DNA of 64,000 nucleotides from Microbacterium sp. Gd 4-13 (GTDB lineage Bacteria > Actinomycetota > Actinomycetes > Actinomycetales > Microbacteriaceae): the NCBI RefSeq assembly GCF_003095395.1, contig NZ_QEIJ01000004.1, positions 186,001 to 250,000 on the forward strand. The letters run 5' to 3'. Below are positions 25,526-34,900 of the stretch, piece by piece; the first letter of the stretch is position 1; each line of letters begins with the position of its first letter. The position numbers and the translations under genes were made by a program. The notes under the pieces are model-generated. The model searched no databases. It was not told the DNA's origin and worked only from the letters and a program-made list of their open reading frames with translations.

Positions 25526-26473
25526 ATGATCCGGATAGCGACGATCGGCTCCGGCGCGATCACGACCCTGTTCGCCGAGGCCGTGGCCCGCACGCCCGGC
25601 ATCCGCATCGAGGCGGTGTTCTCGCGTGACCTCGCGAAGGCCCGCGACATCGCGGACGGTTGGGGTGCGGCGGCGGCATACTCCGACCTCGACGAGATGC
25701 TCGCGTCGCCCGACGTCGACGCGGTCTACATCGCGAGTCCGAACAGCGTGCACGCCGAGCAGGTGCGGGCGGCACTGCGGGCCGGGCGTCACGTGCTCGT
25801 GGAGAAGCCGGCGGTCCTCAGCGCCGACGAATGGGGAGAGCTCGTCGCCGAGGCGGATGCTGCCGGAGTCGTGCTCCTCGAGGCCTTCCGCACCGACTAC
25901 GACCCGGGCTTCGTCGCTCTGGTCGAGATGCTCCCCGAACTCGGGACCCTCCGTCGGGCGTCGCTGCGCTTCGAGGGTCTGTCGTCGCGTTACGCCAAGG
26001 TGCGTGCCGGCGAGCACGTGAACATCTTCGATCCCGCCATGGGTGGGGGCGCTCTTCTCGACCTCGGCGTCTACGGGCTGCACACGATGGTGACCCTGTT
26101 CGGTGCGCCGGATCGGGTCGCGGGCGAGGCGGTCACGATCTCTACGGGAGTCGAGGGGGCCGGGGCGGTGATCGCGGCCTATCCCGGCCTGGTCGTCGAC
26201 GTGTCGTACTCGAAGATCACTCGCTCGTCGCTTCCGAGCGAGATCCAGGGCGAGCACGCATCGGTCGAGATCGATCACATCGCCAGCCCTCGCCGCCTCA
26301 CGATCAGCGGTGCCGACGGCACCCGCACCGTGACGGTCGAGGGTGAGCAGCATGCGCTCGACGGCGAGGTGGCGCGGTTCGTCGAGCTGGTGGCCACCGA
26401 AGCATCCGCCACCGCCGATCAAGACCGCACGACCGAGACCCTGCGCCTCCTCGACGCCCTGCGCGCCCGGTAG
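25526..26473 (+). CDS. Gfo/Idh/MocA family NAD(P)-dependent oxidoreductase
   Basis: A 315-residue sugar or inositol dehydrogenase-like protein. The N-terminal Rossmann motif GSGAITTLFAEA, the YIASPNSVHAEQV stretch, and the catalytic-region motif VEKPAVLSADEW (EKP) are intact, with a C-terminal Gfo/Idh substrate domain. GAGGAG lies 6 bases before the ATG. The substrate is unknown. It runs into the short 26480 gene with a 6-bp gap. Confidence 0.93.
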   Translation: MIRIATIGSGAITTLFAEAVARTPGIRIEAVFSRDLAKARDIADGWGAAAAYSDLDEMLASPDVDAVYIASPNSVHAEQVRAALRAGRHVLVEKPAVLSADEWGELVAEADAAGVVLLEAFRTDYDPGFVALVEMLPELGTLRRASLRFEGLSSRYAKVRAGEHVNIFDPAMGGGALLDLGVYGLHTMVTLFGAPDRVAGEAVTISTGVEGAGAVIAAYPGLVVDVSYSKITRSSLPSEIQGEHASVEIDHIASPRRLTISGADGTRTVTVEGEQHALDGEVARFVELVATEASATADQDRTTETLRLLDALRAR

Positions 26474-26479
26474 GTTCCC

Positions 26480-26830
26480 GTGTCCGCACCGGCGGGGTCG
26501 CCGCGTGGCCTCTGTCTCAGCCGACGCGCCGGCGAGATCTGCACGCGCGAGCGCGGGCACCGCGGCCTGCATCACCGGCGCGGCACCGGGCTCCTGTGGA
26601 CCGAGCTCGAGGCCGACCCGCCGACGTGCCCGGGCGAAGGTCTCGCCGCGGCCGCGGCGCCCGAGCTCGCGGACGGCTTTCCCGACGGCCGCGCGCTGTG
26701 CCCGGTGTGCACGAGGTTCGTCGCGCTGCGGCGCGACGGCACGCTGCCCCGGCACCGCAGCTGGCGCGGTCTCGCGTCGCGCGGCGAAGAGGCACGACGT
26801 CGGGAGTGGTTCAACGCCTTCGGCTGGTGA
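26480..26830 (+). CDS. Cys/His/Arg-rich hypothetical protein (116 aa)
   Basis: A 116-residue basic protein. Cysteines fall in two groups: LCLSRRAGEIC followed by a His/Arg-rich GHRGLHH stretch, and later LCPVCTRFV, which resembles a zinc ribbon made of separated CxxC-type pairs. A metal-binding or nucleic-acid role is only an inference from that layout. GTG at 26480 lies 6 bp after the oxidoreductase stop, indicating co-transcription. No family recognised. Confidence 0.6.
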   Translation: MSAPAGSPRGLCLSRRAGEICTRERGHRGLHHRRGTGLLWTELEADPPTCPGEGLAAAAAPELADGFPDGRALCPVCTRFVALRRDGTLPRHRSWRGLASRGEEARRREWFNAFGW

Positions 26831-26850
26831 GCGAGTCGTAGAATCGGCGC

Positions 26851-27534
26851 GTGAACGCCCACCGTCCGAGCCGAGGGCGCCGCATCGCGGTCGCGGGCTT
26901 CGTCGTCAGCACGGTGCTGCAGGCCGTGCTGGTCGTGCTGGGTCTCGCGTACATCCTGACCGACGGGCGCACCACGTCGCTGGTGCTGCTGCTGACGTGG
27001 TGCGGCGTCGGCACGGCGTACGCGGTCGGCATCCTGCTGGTGCTGCGCACCGCGAGTCTGTCGGCGGAGTCGGACGAGCCTCCCATGCTGCTCGAACTCG
27101 GCCTCGTGCCCCGCGCCCTCTCGCTCGTCGCGACGATCCTCGTCAGCTTCGTCGGAGTGACCGCCACCGTGCAGCACATCCTGCTGGAGCCCCACGACGA
27201 GGTCGACGTCGCGCTCGACGTCATCGGCATCTGGGCGATGATCCTCGCGTGGGTGCTGTTCCACTGGGGATTCGCTCAGCTCTACCTGCAGCTGTACTAC
27301 CGCGAGACCGATCCGCCGCTGCGCTTCCCCTCGGCGGCGGCGCCCGGCATCCTCGAGTTCGCCTACTTCGCGTACACCCTCGCGGTGAGCCTCGCCGTCT
27401 CCGACGTGGACGTGCTCGATCGACGGATGCGGTGGCGCGTGCTCGTGCACTCGGTGCTGAGCTTCTTCTTCAACGGTCTGATCATCGTCACGGCGCTCGG
27501 GGCGATCTCCGAGATCGGCAACGGCGTGCTCTGA
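26851..27534 (+). CDS. DUF1345 membrane protein
   Basis: A 227-residue integral membrane protein with about five to six helices. The C-terminal FAYFAYTLAVSLAVSDVDV followed by a basic loop and two helices is typical of DUF1345. Function of the family is unknown. The start is GTG at 26851, 9 bases after a TAGAAT -10-like box, suggesting its own leaderless promoter despite the short gap to the preceding gene. It is convergent with the YidC gene (6-bp gap). Confidence 0.9.
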   Translation: MNAHRPSRGRRIAVAGFVVSTVLQAVLVVLGLAYILTDGRTTSLVLLLTWCGVGTAYAVGILLVLRTASLSAESDEPPMLLELGLVPRALSLVATILVSFVGVTATVQHILLEPHDEVDVALDVIGIWAMILAWVLFHWGFAQLYLQLYYRETDPPLRFPSAAAPGILEFAYFAYTLAVSLAVSDVDVLDRRMRWRVLVHSVLSFFFNGLIIVTALGAISEIGNGVL

Positions 27535-27540
27535 GCGCGC

Positions 27541-28275
27541 TCACGTGCGCGGCGCCGGGTAGATGCGGCGCAGCACCAGACGCTGCCCGAGGGTCCACGT
27601 CACGGTGACCACGAGGTAGAGCCCCGCTGCCAGCGGCACGAACGCGGCCACCACGGCTGTGACGAACTGGAGGGCTCCGATCAGGCCCCCGGCGACGGCG
27701 GGCATCGCGAGGTCGCCGGCGACGGGGGCCATCCGGAACGCGCGACGGGTGATCTCGCCGACCACGGCGATGACGACGACGATCGCCGCGCAGACGAGAA
27801 CCCCCGCCGTGTCGCCGCGCGACAGCGAGCCCAGGAGGGTGGAGCCCAGCGGTACTCCGAGCAGGGTCTCGTCGAGGAGCGCGTTCGGGTGGCCGGCGAT
27901 CGTGGTGTGCAGGAACAGGGTGTACAGCACGCCGACGACGGGCGCTTGGATGAGCACGGGCAGACAGCCGGCGAGCGGCGAGGTGTTCTCGTCGCGGTAG
28001 AGCTGCATGGTCTCGCGCTGCAGGCGCTCGCGGTCGTTCTTGTGCTTCTTCTGCAGCTCGCGCAGGCGTGGTGCGAGCCGTGCGCGCGTCTGCTCGGCCT
28101 TCGCCTGGGCGATGCCGGTGGGGATGAGGGCGGCGCGCACGAGCAGGGTCACGAGCACGACGGCGAGGGCGGCTGATGCGGCAGTGAGCGGTGCGAGCGC
28201 CGTGCTGAGCGTCATGAGCCCCGAGTACGCGAGGTCGAGGAGGGCGGCGAGGGGAGGGAAAGCGAAAAGGTCCAC
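27541..28275 (-). CDS. YidC/Oxa1-type membrane protein insertase (accessory copy)
   Basis: A 244-residue YidC-fold insertase without the large periplasmic domain of Gram-negative YidC. A hydrophobic N-terminal helix, the charged coiled-coil hairpin (KAEQTRARLAPRLRELQKKH), and the helix with GCLPVLIQAPVVGVLYTLF are visible. It is shorter than the housekeeping actinobacterial YidC and is not next to rnpA, rpmH or jag, so it is probably a second copy. GTG at 28275 is the likely start. It pairs with the DUF6412 gene upstream. Confidence 0.9.
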   Translation of the reverse strand: MDLFAFPPLAALLDLAYSGLMTLSTALAPLTAASAALAVVLVTLLVRAALIPTGIAQAKAEQTRARLAPRLRELQKKHKNDRERLQRETMQLYRDENTSPLAGCLPVLIQAPVVGVLYTLFLHTTIAGHPNALLDETLLGVPLGSTLLGSLSRGDTAGVLVCAAIVVVIAVVGEITRRAFRMAPVAGDLAMPAVAGGLIGALQFVTAVVAAFVPLAAGLYLVVTVTWTLGQRLVLRRIYPAPRT

Positions 28276-28376
28276 GGAGAGGTCCGTTCTTCGAGAGCGA
28301 TCGATGGCGGGGTCGATCGGCCGCGAAAGGGACGCCGGGGGCGCCACGACGTCGACGGACGTGCGGGCGCGGCGGT

Positions 28377-28655
28377 CTACGCGGCCGAAGCCGCGGACTG
28401 CGGTGCTCTCGGGCGTGGGTGGCCCGCAGCATCCGGATCGCTCTGTGCGAGCGGCGTGGAGATGTCGATCGCGCGCCGCGGATGCGGGGCGCTGACGTCG
28501 CCGGAATCGGGCAGGCCGATGGCGACGGCTGCGAGCACGAGCAGACCGACCGCGGCGACCGCGACGGCGACGCCGATCGCGGCGGGGTCGGGGGTGGCGA
28601 CGAGGCCCAGCACGGTCGCGAGCAGATGGAAGGCGGCGACGATGGATGCGAACAC
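28377..28655 (-). CDS. DUF6412-type small membrane protein
   Basis: A 92-residue protein with two hydrophobic helices (about residues 4-22 and 26-47) and a polar, proline-rich tail. I place it in DUF6412 by length, topology and its position directly upstream of a short YidC paralogue, a pairing I know from other Microbacteriaceae; the family call is from memory. GTG at 28655 has a GGAAGGGGG ribosome-binding site. A role in membrane insertion with YidC is inference. Confidence 0.7.
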   Translation of the reverse strand: MFASIVAAFHLLATVLGLVATPDPAAIGVAVAVAAVGLLVLAAVAIGLPDSGDVSAPHPRRAIDISTPLAQSDPDAAGHPRPRAPQSAASAA

Positions 28656-28773
28656 GCGCGCCCCCTTCCGGTTTCGTGGCGACACGATCACGCTAACACC
28701 CGGGGGAACGTCGGCGGGGTCGGCCCTGTCAAGCCCCGGGGCCGCGGTCGCGCACGCGCCTACCGTCGTACAT

Positions 28774-29004
28774 ATGTCTGATACATCGAACACGCTCGGA
28801 TCGTCGGAGCCCACGGGCGACAGTGCCGAGAAGAACCCCGAGGAATGGGTCACCGGCGACGAGTCGATGACCGGTCCGCAGCGGTCGTACCTCGACACCC
28901 TCGCGCGGGAGGCCGGCGAGGAGCTCTCGGCCGACCTCACCAAAGCCGAGGCGTCGGAGCACATCGATCGTCTGCAGCAGAAGACGGGCCGCGGCGCGAG
29001 CTGA
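28774..29004 (+). CDS. DUF3072 protein
   Basis: A 76-residue soluble protein. The second half carries the DUF3072 pattern: MTGPQRSYLDTLAREAGEE followed by a Lys/Glu helix ending in HIDRLQQKTGRG, resembling a SAP-like or lysine-rich helix-turn-helix. Function is not known. The ATG at 28774 follows a TACCGT box by 7 bases. It is divergent from the DUF6412 gene. Confidence 0.88.
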   Translation: MSDTSNTLGSSEPTGDSAEKNPEEWVTGDESMTGPQRSYLDTLAREAGEELSADLTKAEASEHIDRLQQKTGRGAS

Positions 29005-29041
29005 CGGGCGTGTGCGGCAGGCCCCCTCGAGTCGGCGCGGT

Positions 29042-29146
29042 CTACTCGGGGGTGCCGTCCGTCACCACGACCGATGAGCCCTCGAGCACGAAGCGCAGGG
29101 CGGTTCCGTCGGGGAAGTGATCTCGGAAGTCGGCCGGGGCTCCTGC
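29042..29146 (-). pseudogene. Short coding remnant without a start codon
   Basis: On the minus strand a 34-codon open stretch between an in-frame TGA (29147-29149) and TAG (29042-29044) reads like real protein (GAPADFRDHFPDGTALRFVL and onward to VVVTDGTPE) with strong G/C third-position bias. It has no ATG, GTG or TTG before its middle. It is best read as the 3' end of a decayed gene, or less likely a small gene with a non-standard start. The family is not recognised. Confidence 0.35.
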
Positions 29147-29212
29147 TCACCATGCTTCGCGCGTACGGGGCGCCCCGATCCCGGCCGAGCGCGTCGCGTG
29201 AAAGGGTAGAGC

Positions 29213-31792
29213 GTGCCTGAATCCCTGCTCGAACGCGTGCCGCGCGGTGCCGACTCGGATGCCGCCTATACCGGCTTCGTCGAGTGGGCGACCGATCGCG
29301 GCCTCTCGCTGTACCCCGCGCAGGACGAAGCGGTCATCGAGCTGGTCTCGGGCGCGAACGTCGTGCTGTCGACGCCGACCGGCACGGGCAAGTCGCTCGT
29401 CGCGATCGCCGCCCATGCCGCGTGTCTTGCCGCCGGGGGTCGCACCTACTACACGGCGCCCATCAAAGCGCTGGTCAGCGAGAAGTTCTTCGCCCTCGTC
29501 GACATCTTCGGCGCCGAGAACGTCGGCATGGTCACGGGCGACTCCTCGGTCAACCCCGACGCCCCGATCATCTGCTGCACCGCAGAGATCCTCGCGAACC
29601 TCGCGCTGCGGCAGGGGTCCGACGCCGTGGTCGACCAGGTGGTGATGGACGAGTTCCACTACTACGGCGACCCCGACCGCGGGTGGGCGTGGCAGGTGCC
29701 GCTTCTGCTCCTGCCGCGCGCGCAGTTCCTGCTGATGTCGGCCACTCTCGGCGACGTCACCGACCTCGCCGCCGACCTCACTCGGCGCACCGGCCGTCCG
29801 ACCGCGCTCGTCACGGGGGTCGAGCGCCCCGTGCCCCTGCACTTCTCGTACGCTCGCACGCCCGTGCATGAGACGGTGCAGGAGCTGCTCGACACGCGCC
29901 AGGCTCCGGTCTACATCGTGCACTTCTCGCAGGCCGCCGCGATGGAGCGGGCGCAGGCCCTGTCGAGCATCAAGATCATCACGCGCGAGCAGCGCGACGA
30001 GATCGCCGAGGCGATCGGCGGCTTCCGCTTCAACACCGCCTTCGGGCGCATGCTGTCGCGGTTCGTGCGCGCGGGGATCGGCGTGCATCACGCCGGGATG
30101 CTGCCGCGCTACCGCCGGCTCGTCGAGACCCTCGCCCAGCGGGGGCTCCTCCGGGTCATCTGCGGCACCGACACGCTCGGGGTCGGGATCAACGTGCCGA
30201 TCCGCACGGTGCTGATCACGGCACTGACGAAGTACGACGGCCAGAAGATGCGGCAGCTGAGCGCCCGCGAGTTCCACCAGATCGCCGGTCGCGCCGGTCG
30301 CGCGGGGTACGACACGGCCGGGACCGTGGTGGTGATGGCGCCCGACCACGAGATCGAGAACGCCGCGCAGATCATCAAGGCGGGCGACGACCTCAAGAAG
30401 CAGAAGAAGATCGTGCGCAAGAAGGCGCCGCAAGGGTTCGTCAACTGGACCGAGCAGAGCTACGACCGCCTGGTCGCTGCCGAGCCCGAGCCGCTCGTCG
30501 CCCAGATGCAGCTCACCGCCGCGATGCTGATCAACGTCATCGCCCGCGGCGGCGACGTCTTCGCGAACGTGCGTTCGCTCGTCTTCGACAATCACGAACC
30601 GAGAGCACGCACCTACGAGCTCGCCCGTCGGGCCATCGACATCTTCCGCACGCTCCGCACCGCAGGGGTCGTCGAGGTGGTCGACGGACGTGTTCGTCTC
30701 ACGGTCGAGCTGCAGCCCAACTTCGCGCTCAATCAGCCCCTGTCGCCGTTCGCGCTCGCCGCAATCGAGCTGCTCGACCCCGCGACCGAGATCGGTGGCG
30801 GCCCTTCGACAGGCTCAGGGACCGAGGGGACCGACTCCGGCCCCGGCGTCGGCACGGGGCACTACGCCCTCGACGTGGTGAGCATCATCGAGGCGACTCT
30901 CGACGATCCGCGCCCGGTGCTCTCCCAGCAGCAGTTCCTCGCCCGCGGCGAGGCCGTCGCCCAGATGAAACGCGACGGCATCGAGTACGACGAACGCATG
31001 GAGGCGCTCGAGCAGGTGACGTGGCCGAAGCCGCTCGAAGAGCTGCTCGCGCAATCGTTCGAGGTGTTCGCCACCGGTCAGCCCTGGATCCGCGATTTCG
31101 AGCTCTCACCGAAATCGGTGGTGCGCGACATGTTCGAACGGGCGCTGTCGTTCGGCGAACTCATCTCGGTGTACCAGCTCGCCCGCAGCGAGGGCCTTGT
31201 GCTGCGATACCTCAGCGACGCCTATCGCGCGATCCGGCAGACGGTGCCGTCGGAGGCGCAGACCCCCGATCTCCTCGATCTCATCGCCTGGCTCGGCGAA
31301 CTTGTGCGACAGGTGGACTCGAGCCTCGTCGACGAGTGGGAGGCGATGACGAACCCGCAGGAGCTCGCCCTTCGACAGGCTCAGGGACCGGAAAGTGGAG
31401 AGGTCGTGCCGCCCGCTCCGCCCTCGGTGCTGACGAACCGACGTGCGTTCAGCGTGCTCGTGCGCAACGAGCTCTTCCGTCGCGTGCAGCTGGCCGCGCT
31501 GCAGCGCGACGACGAACTCGAGACGCTCGACCCTGAGGTCGACTGGCCCGGCGCGCTCGACCGGTACTTCGACGAGCACGACGAGATCCTCACCGGGGGC
31601 GCGGCGAGATCGTCGGCGCTCGTGAGCATCGACGAGACGGATGCTGCAGCATCCGGTGTCTGGAAGGTCGAGCAGACCATCGACGACCCGGCCGGCGACC
31701 ACGATTGGCGCATCCGCGGCGAGATCGACCTCGCGGCGTCCGAGGAGGCGGGCACCGCGGTGCTGCGCATCACCGAGGTGCTGCGGCTCTGA
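29213..31792 (+). CDS. DEAD/DEAH-box RNA/DNA helicase, Ski2-like with DUF3516
   Basis: An 859-residue superfamily 2 helicase. The Q-motif region is followed by Walker A STPTGTGKS, motif II DEFH (variant of DEVH), motif III SATLGD, and motif VI HQIAGRAGRAGYDT. The C-terminal half is DUF3516, as in actinobacterial Ski2/Mtr4-like proteins of unknown role. GTG at 29213 lies a few bases after AAAGGG. Two copies of the same 23-bp repeat interrupt the C-terminal half in different frames (30802 and 31368), producing low-complexity linkers that look tolerated, not disruptive. Confidence 0.92.
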   Translation: MPESLLERVPRGADSDAAYTGFVEWATDRGLSLYPAQDEAVIELVSGANVVLSTPTGTGKSLVAIAAHAACLAAGGRTYYTAPIKALVSEKFFALVDIFGAENVGMVTGDSSVNPDAPIICCTAEILANLALRQGSDAVVDQVVMDEFHYYGDPDRGWAWQVPLLLLPRAQFLLMSATLGDVTDLAADLTRRTGRPTALVTGVERPVPLHFSYARTPVHETVQELLDTRQAPVYIVHFSQAAAMERAQALSSIKIITREQRDEIAEAIGGFRFNTAFGRMLSRFVRAGIGVHHAGMLPRYRRLVETLAQRGLLRVICGTDTLGVGINVPIRTVLITALTKYDGQKMRQLSAREFHQIAGRAGRAGYDTAGTVVVMAPDHEIENAAQIIKAGDDLKKQKKIVRKKAPQGFVNWTEQSYDRLVAAEPEPLVAQMQLTAAMLINVIARGGDVFANVRSLVFDNHEPRARTYELARRAIDIFRTLRTAGVVEVVDGRVRLTVELQPNFALNQPLSPFALAAIELLDPATEIGGGPSTGSGTEGTDSGPGVGTGHYALDVVSIIEATLDDPRPVLSQQQFLARGEAVAQMKRDGIEYDERMEALEQVTWPKPLEELLAQSFEVFATGQPWIRDFELSPKSVVRDMFERALSFGELISVYQLARSEGLVLRYLSDAYRAIRQTVPSEAQTPDLLDLIAWLGELVRQVDSSLVDEWEAMTNPQELALRQAQGPESGEVVPPAPPSVLTNRRAFSVLVRNELFRRVQLAALQRDDELETLDPEVDWPGALDRYFDEHDEILTGGAARSSALVSIDETDAAASGVWKVEQTIDDPAGDHDWRIRGEIDLAASEEAGTAVLRITEVLRL
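30802..30824 (+). repeat. 23-bp CCCTTCGACAGGCTCAGGG repeat, copy A in the helicase gene
   Basis: CCCTTCGACAGGCTCAGGG followed by ACCG. Here it is translated as PSTGSGTE within a Gly/Ser-rich linker. An identical 23-mer is at 31368. It resembles the short repeat commonly scattered through Microbacteriaceae and other bacteria, which yields RQAQG or STGSG peptides when inside genes. Confidence 0.85.
31368..31390 (+). repeat. 23-bp CCCTTCGACAGGCTCAGGG repeat, copy B in the helicase gene
   Basis: Identical to copy A and in the same orientation, but read in another frame as ALRQAQGPE. The frame difference shows the conserved unit is the DNA, not a peptide motif. Confidence 0.85.
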
Positions 31793-31811
31793 CGGCCATT
31801 TCTCTGTCACC

Positions 31812-31826
31812 CGCAGGAAACCTGCG
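31812..31826. other. Small perfect hairpin after the helicase gene
   Basis: CGCAGG-AAA-CCTGCG, a 6-bp stem with a 3-nt loop, 19 bp after the helicase stop. It could end or pause transcription, but no T-run follows. Confidence 0.35.
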
Positions 31827-31867
31827 CGTGCCCCCGCGGTCAGACGCGCCCCGTTGAGTGCGTGATG

Positions 31868-31890
31868 GTTGTCGCGTGTGTTGCGACAAC
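31868..31890. promoter_or_regulatory. Perfect 8-bp inverted repeat before the giant surface-protein gene
   Basis: GTTGTCGC-GTGTGTT-GCGACAAC lies 32 bp upstream of the ATG at 31923. It may be an operator or a leader hairpin. No T-run follows it, so it is unlikely to be a terminator of the helicase gene. Confidence 0.5.
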
Positions 31891-31922
31891 GCCTCTGACA
31901 TCGCGACTGAAGTGGTTGACAC

Positions 31923-34900
31923 ATGCGCAGCATCACCCCCGTGGGGTCCAGATCCGTACGAATCGGCATTGTGGGGGCGGTGATCGCGGCGCTGGCGGTG
32001 CCGCTCGCGGCTCTTCCGGCCCAGGCGGCGACCCTCGCCGGCATCGAGGGAACGGGAAGTGCGGGTGACCCCTTCCGCATCGACAGCGCTGAGGACCTCC
32101 TGACCTTCGCGGCCGCCGCGAACGGCGACCCGGGCACCTACGGCGCTTCGAACCTGCAGCTCACGGCCGACATCGACATGGCAGGAAAGCCCGAGTTCCC
32201 GGGCATCGACCAGTTCTCGGGAACTCTCGACGGCACCGGCCACACGGTGAGCGACATCGTGTACGGCACGTCGAGCGCATCGGGCGGGCACCGCGGGTTC
32301 ATCCGCCGCCTCACCGAGGGCACGGTGGCCAACCTGACGATCGAGGGCCCGAGCGCCGACAACGGCCAAGGAACGGGGTACATCGCCGGAGTCGCGGTCT
32401 ACGCGACCCGAGCGACGATCACCGGCACCCAGGTCATCGACGCCGACTTCACCGCGACCAATGGCGAGAAGGTCGCCGGTCTGGTCAGTGAGTCCGACGG
32501 CAGCACGATCACGGACAACTTCTCGCAGGGCACGTTCGTCGCGGCGAAGATGCCCGGCGGCCTAGTGGCCTATTCGAAGGGCGCTTCGCGGATCGAGCGC
32601 AACCTCGCCGACGCCGACCTCACCGTGCTCCAGGCCGGTGCGGCCGGCGGATCACGCGGTATCGACGCGGCGATGATCGTGTCGTATCCCGGAAACCCGA
32701 ACTCGGGAACCTTCGCGAACAACGTCGCCCTCGGCGGGTCGATCGCCTACACCGGCCTCATCGACGGCTTCGTCGGGCGCGTCATCGGCTACACGGGCTA
32801 CTCGGGGTGGAGCGCGCTCGACAACCTCGCCAGCTCTGACATCACCATCTCGGGGGCGACGGTTGCCGGCCCCGGCACCAAGAGCCAGCATGGCCGCGAC
32901 ACGGCCCCGGCGGATCTCGCGAAGCAGTCGACCTACGAGGCGCTCGGCTGGGACTTCGCCGAGACGTGGACCTTCGACGCTGTGCTCGGCCACCCTGTGC
33001 CGACCTACATCTACTCGCTGGCCGGAGCGGGAACGGCCGACGCCCCGTACGAGATCGCGACACCGGCCGACCTCGAGTTCCTCGCGGCGGAGCTGAACGC
33101 GGGGAACGCCAAGTACACCGGAGCTTCGCACTTCGCGCTCACCGCCGACCTCGACTTCGCGGGTCGCGCACCCTTCGTCGGCATCGATCGCTTCACCGCC
33201 GTGCTCGACGGGCGCGGGTCGACGATCAGTGACATCACCTACGCCCGCAGCACCTCGTCGGCGCGTCTCGGTCTCATCCGTGCCATGAACGGCGGCGAAG
33301 TGCGCGATCTGGTGCTCGACGGAGTCACGGCGCACTCGGCCAGCACGGCCGAGGGTGACTGGGTCGCGGCCATGGCGGTCGTGGCAGAGAACTCCCGCTT
33401 CGACGGTGTCTCGCTGCTGGGCCTGGACCTGCAGGCGCCCGGGGCCGAGAAGGTGGCCGGTTTCGCCGCAGAGCTCCGCGGCGACAGCCGCGTGACCGGA
33501 AGCTGGGTCGACGGCGACATCACGGCGAAGAAGCTGCCCGCGGGCATCGCGTCCTACGCGCACAACTCCTCGGTGATCCGCGACAACCTCGCCTCGGTCG
33601 ACCTCGACGTGACCGCTGCAGGCGGGGACGGAGGCACGCGCGGTATCGACGCGGGCGCCGTGGTCGCTTACCCGGGCTCGGGCAACAAGATCACGATCGA
33701 GCGCAACGTCGTCTACTCGGGCTCGATCGACTACAGCGGCCGTGTACCCGGGTTCGCCGGTCGCGTGCTCGGCTACTACCAGACGAGCGGCAACTACCGC
33801 GTGCCGACGCTTCGCGAGAACCTGGCCAACAGTGCCTTCACGGTGAACGGCGCGACCGTCACCGGCACCGCGACCGATGCGCACGGTGCGGACACCACCG
33901 CTGAGCAGCTCGCGCAGCAGGCCACCTACGAGAAGATCGGGTGGGATTTCGGCGCAGACTGGACCTTCGATGCGCAGCTCGGTCACCCCGTGCCCCGCTT
34001 CGTGCAAGACGCCGAGCGACCGAACCGCATCGCCACGACCTTCTCCGGCGACAGCAAGAGCCAGCGCGGGTTCTCGTGGTACTCGACGCTCTCCGGCGAC
34101 GGCGGCACCGTCAGGCTCGGCACCGACCGTGAGCTCGCCGACCCGATGACGGTGAAGGCCGAGCGCAAGGTCAACCGCCACGGAGAGACGTTCTTCCAGG
34201 CGGTGGCCACCGGCCTCGAGCCCGGCACCCGCTACTTCTACCAGGTGGGCGATCACGCCGCTCAGGTGTGGAGTGCGACAGGCTCCTTCGTCACGAGCGA
34301 CGGCGAGTCCGACTTCGCCTTCGTCGACCTCACCGACACGCAGTCGCAGAACCTGACCGAAGCCGAACTGTCGGCCGCGACGATCGCGAAGTCGCTCGCC
34401 ACCGTGCCCTCGGCCGAGTTCGTCATCCACAACGGCGATGTGGTCGAGCACGGCGACCTCGAGCAGGACTGGATCGACCTGCTCGACGCGTCGCGCGAGA
34501 GCCTGCTCTCCACGACCCTCGCGCCGGCATCCGGAAACCACGACCAGGCAGCGAACGCCTTCACCGATCACTTCGCGCTCGAGGCACCGAACGGCCAGGA
34601 CACCTCGACGGGTGCGTACTACTCCTACGACTACAACCGGGCGCACTTCGCCGTGCTGAACACCAACGAGGGCGGCGCGCAGGGCGTGTCGGCGAGCCAG
34701 ATCGAGTGGCTCCGCAGCGACGTCACCGCGGCGCGCGAACGTGGCGCGCAGTGGATCATCGTCACGATGCACAAGGGGCCGTACACGACCGCCAACCACC
34801 TCGACGACGGAGATGTCATCGCCATGCGCGACACTCTCGTGCCCGTCATCGACGAACTCGACATCGACCTCGTCTTCCAGGGGCACGACCATGTGATGAG

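Noticed and set aside
27541..28655. YidC region as the rnpA-rpmH-jag origin-proximal locus
   Set aside because: None of those neighbours is present; the YidC is short and sits with DUF6412, so it is an accessory copy.
31915..31920. TTGACA just before the giant gene start
   Set aside because: It is only 2 bases from the ATG, so it cannot be a -35 box for this gene.
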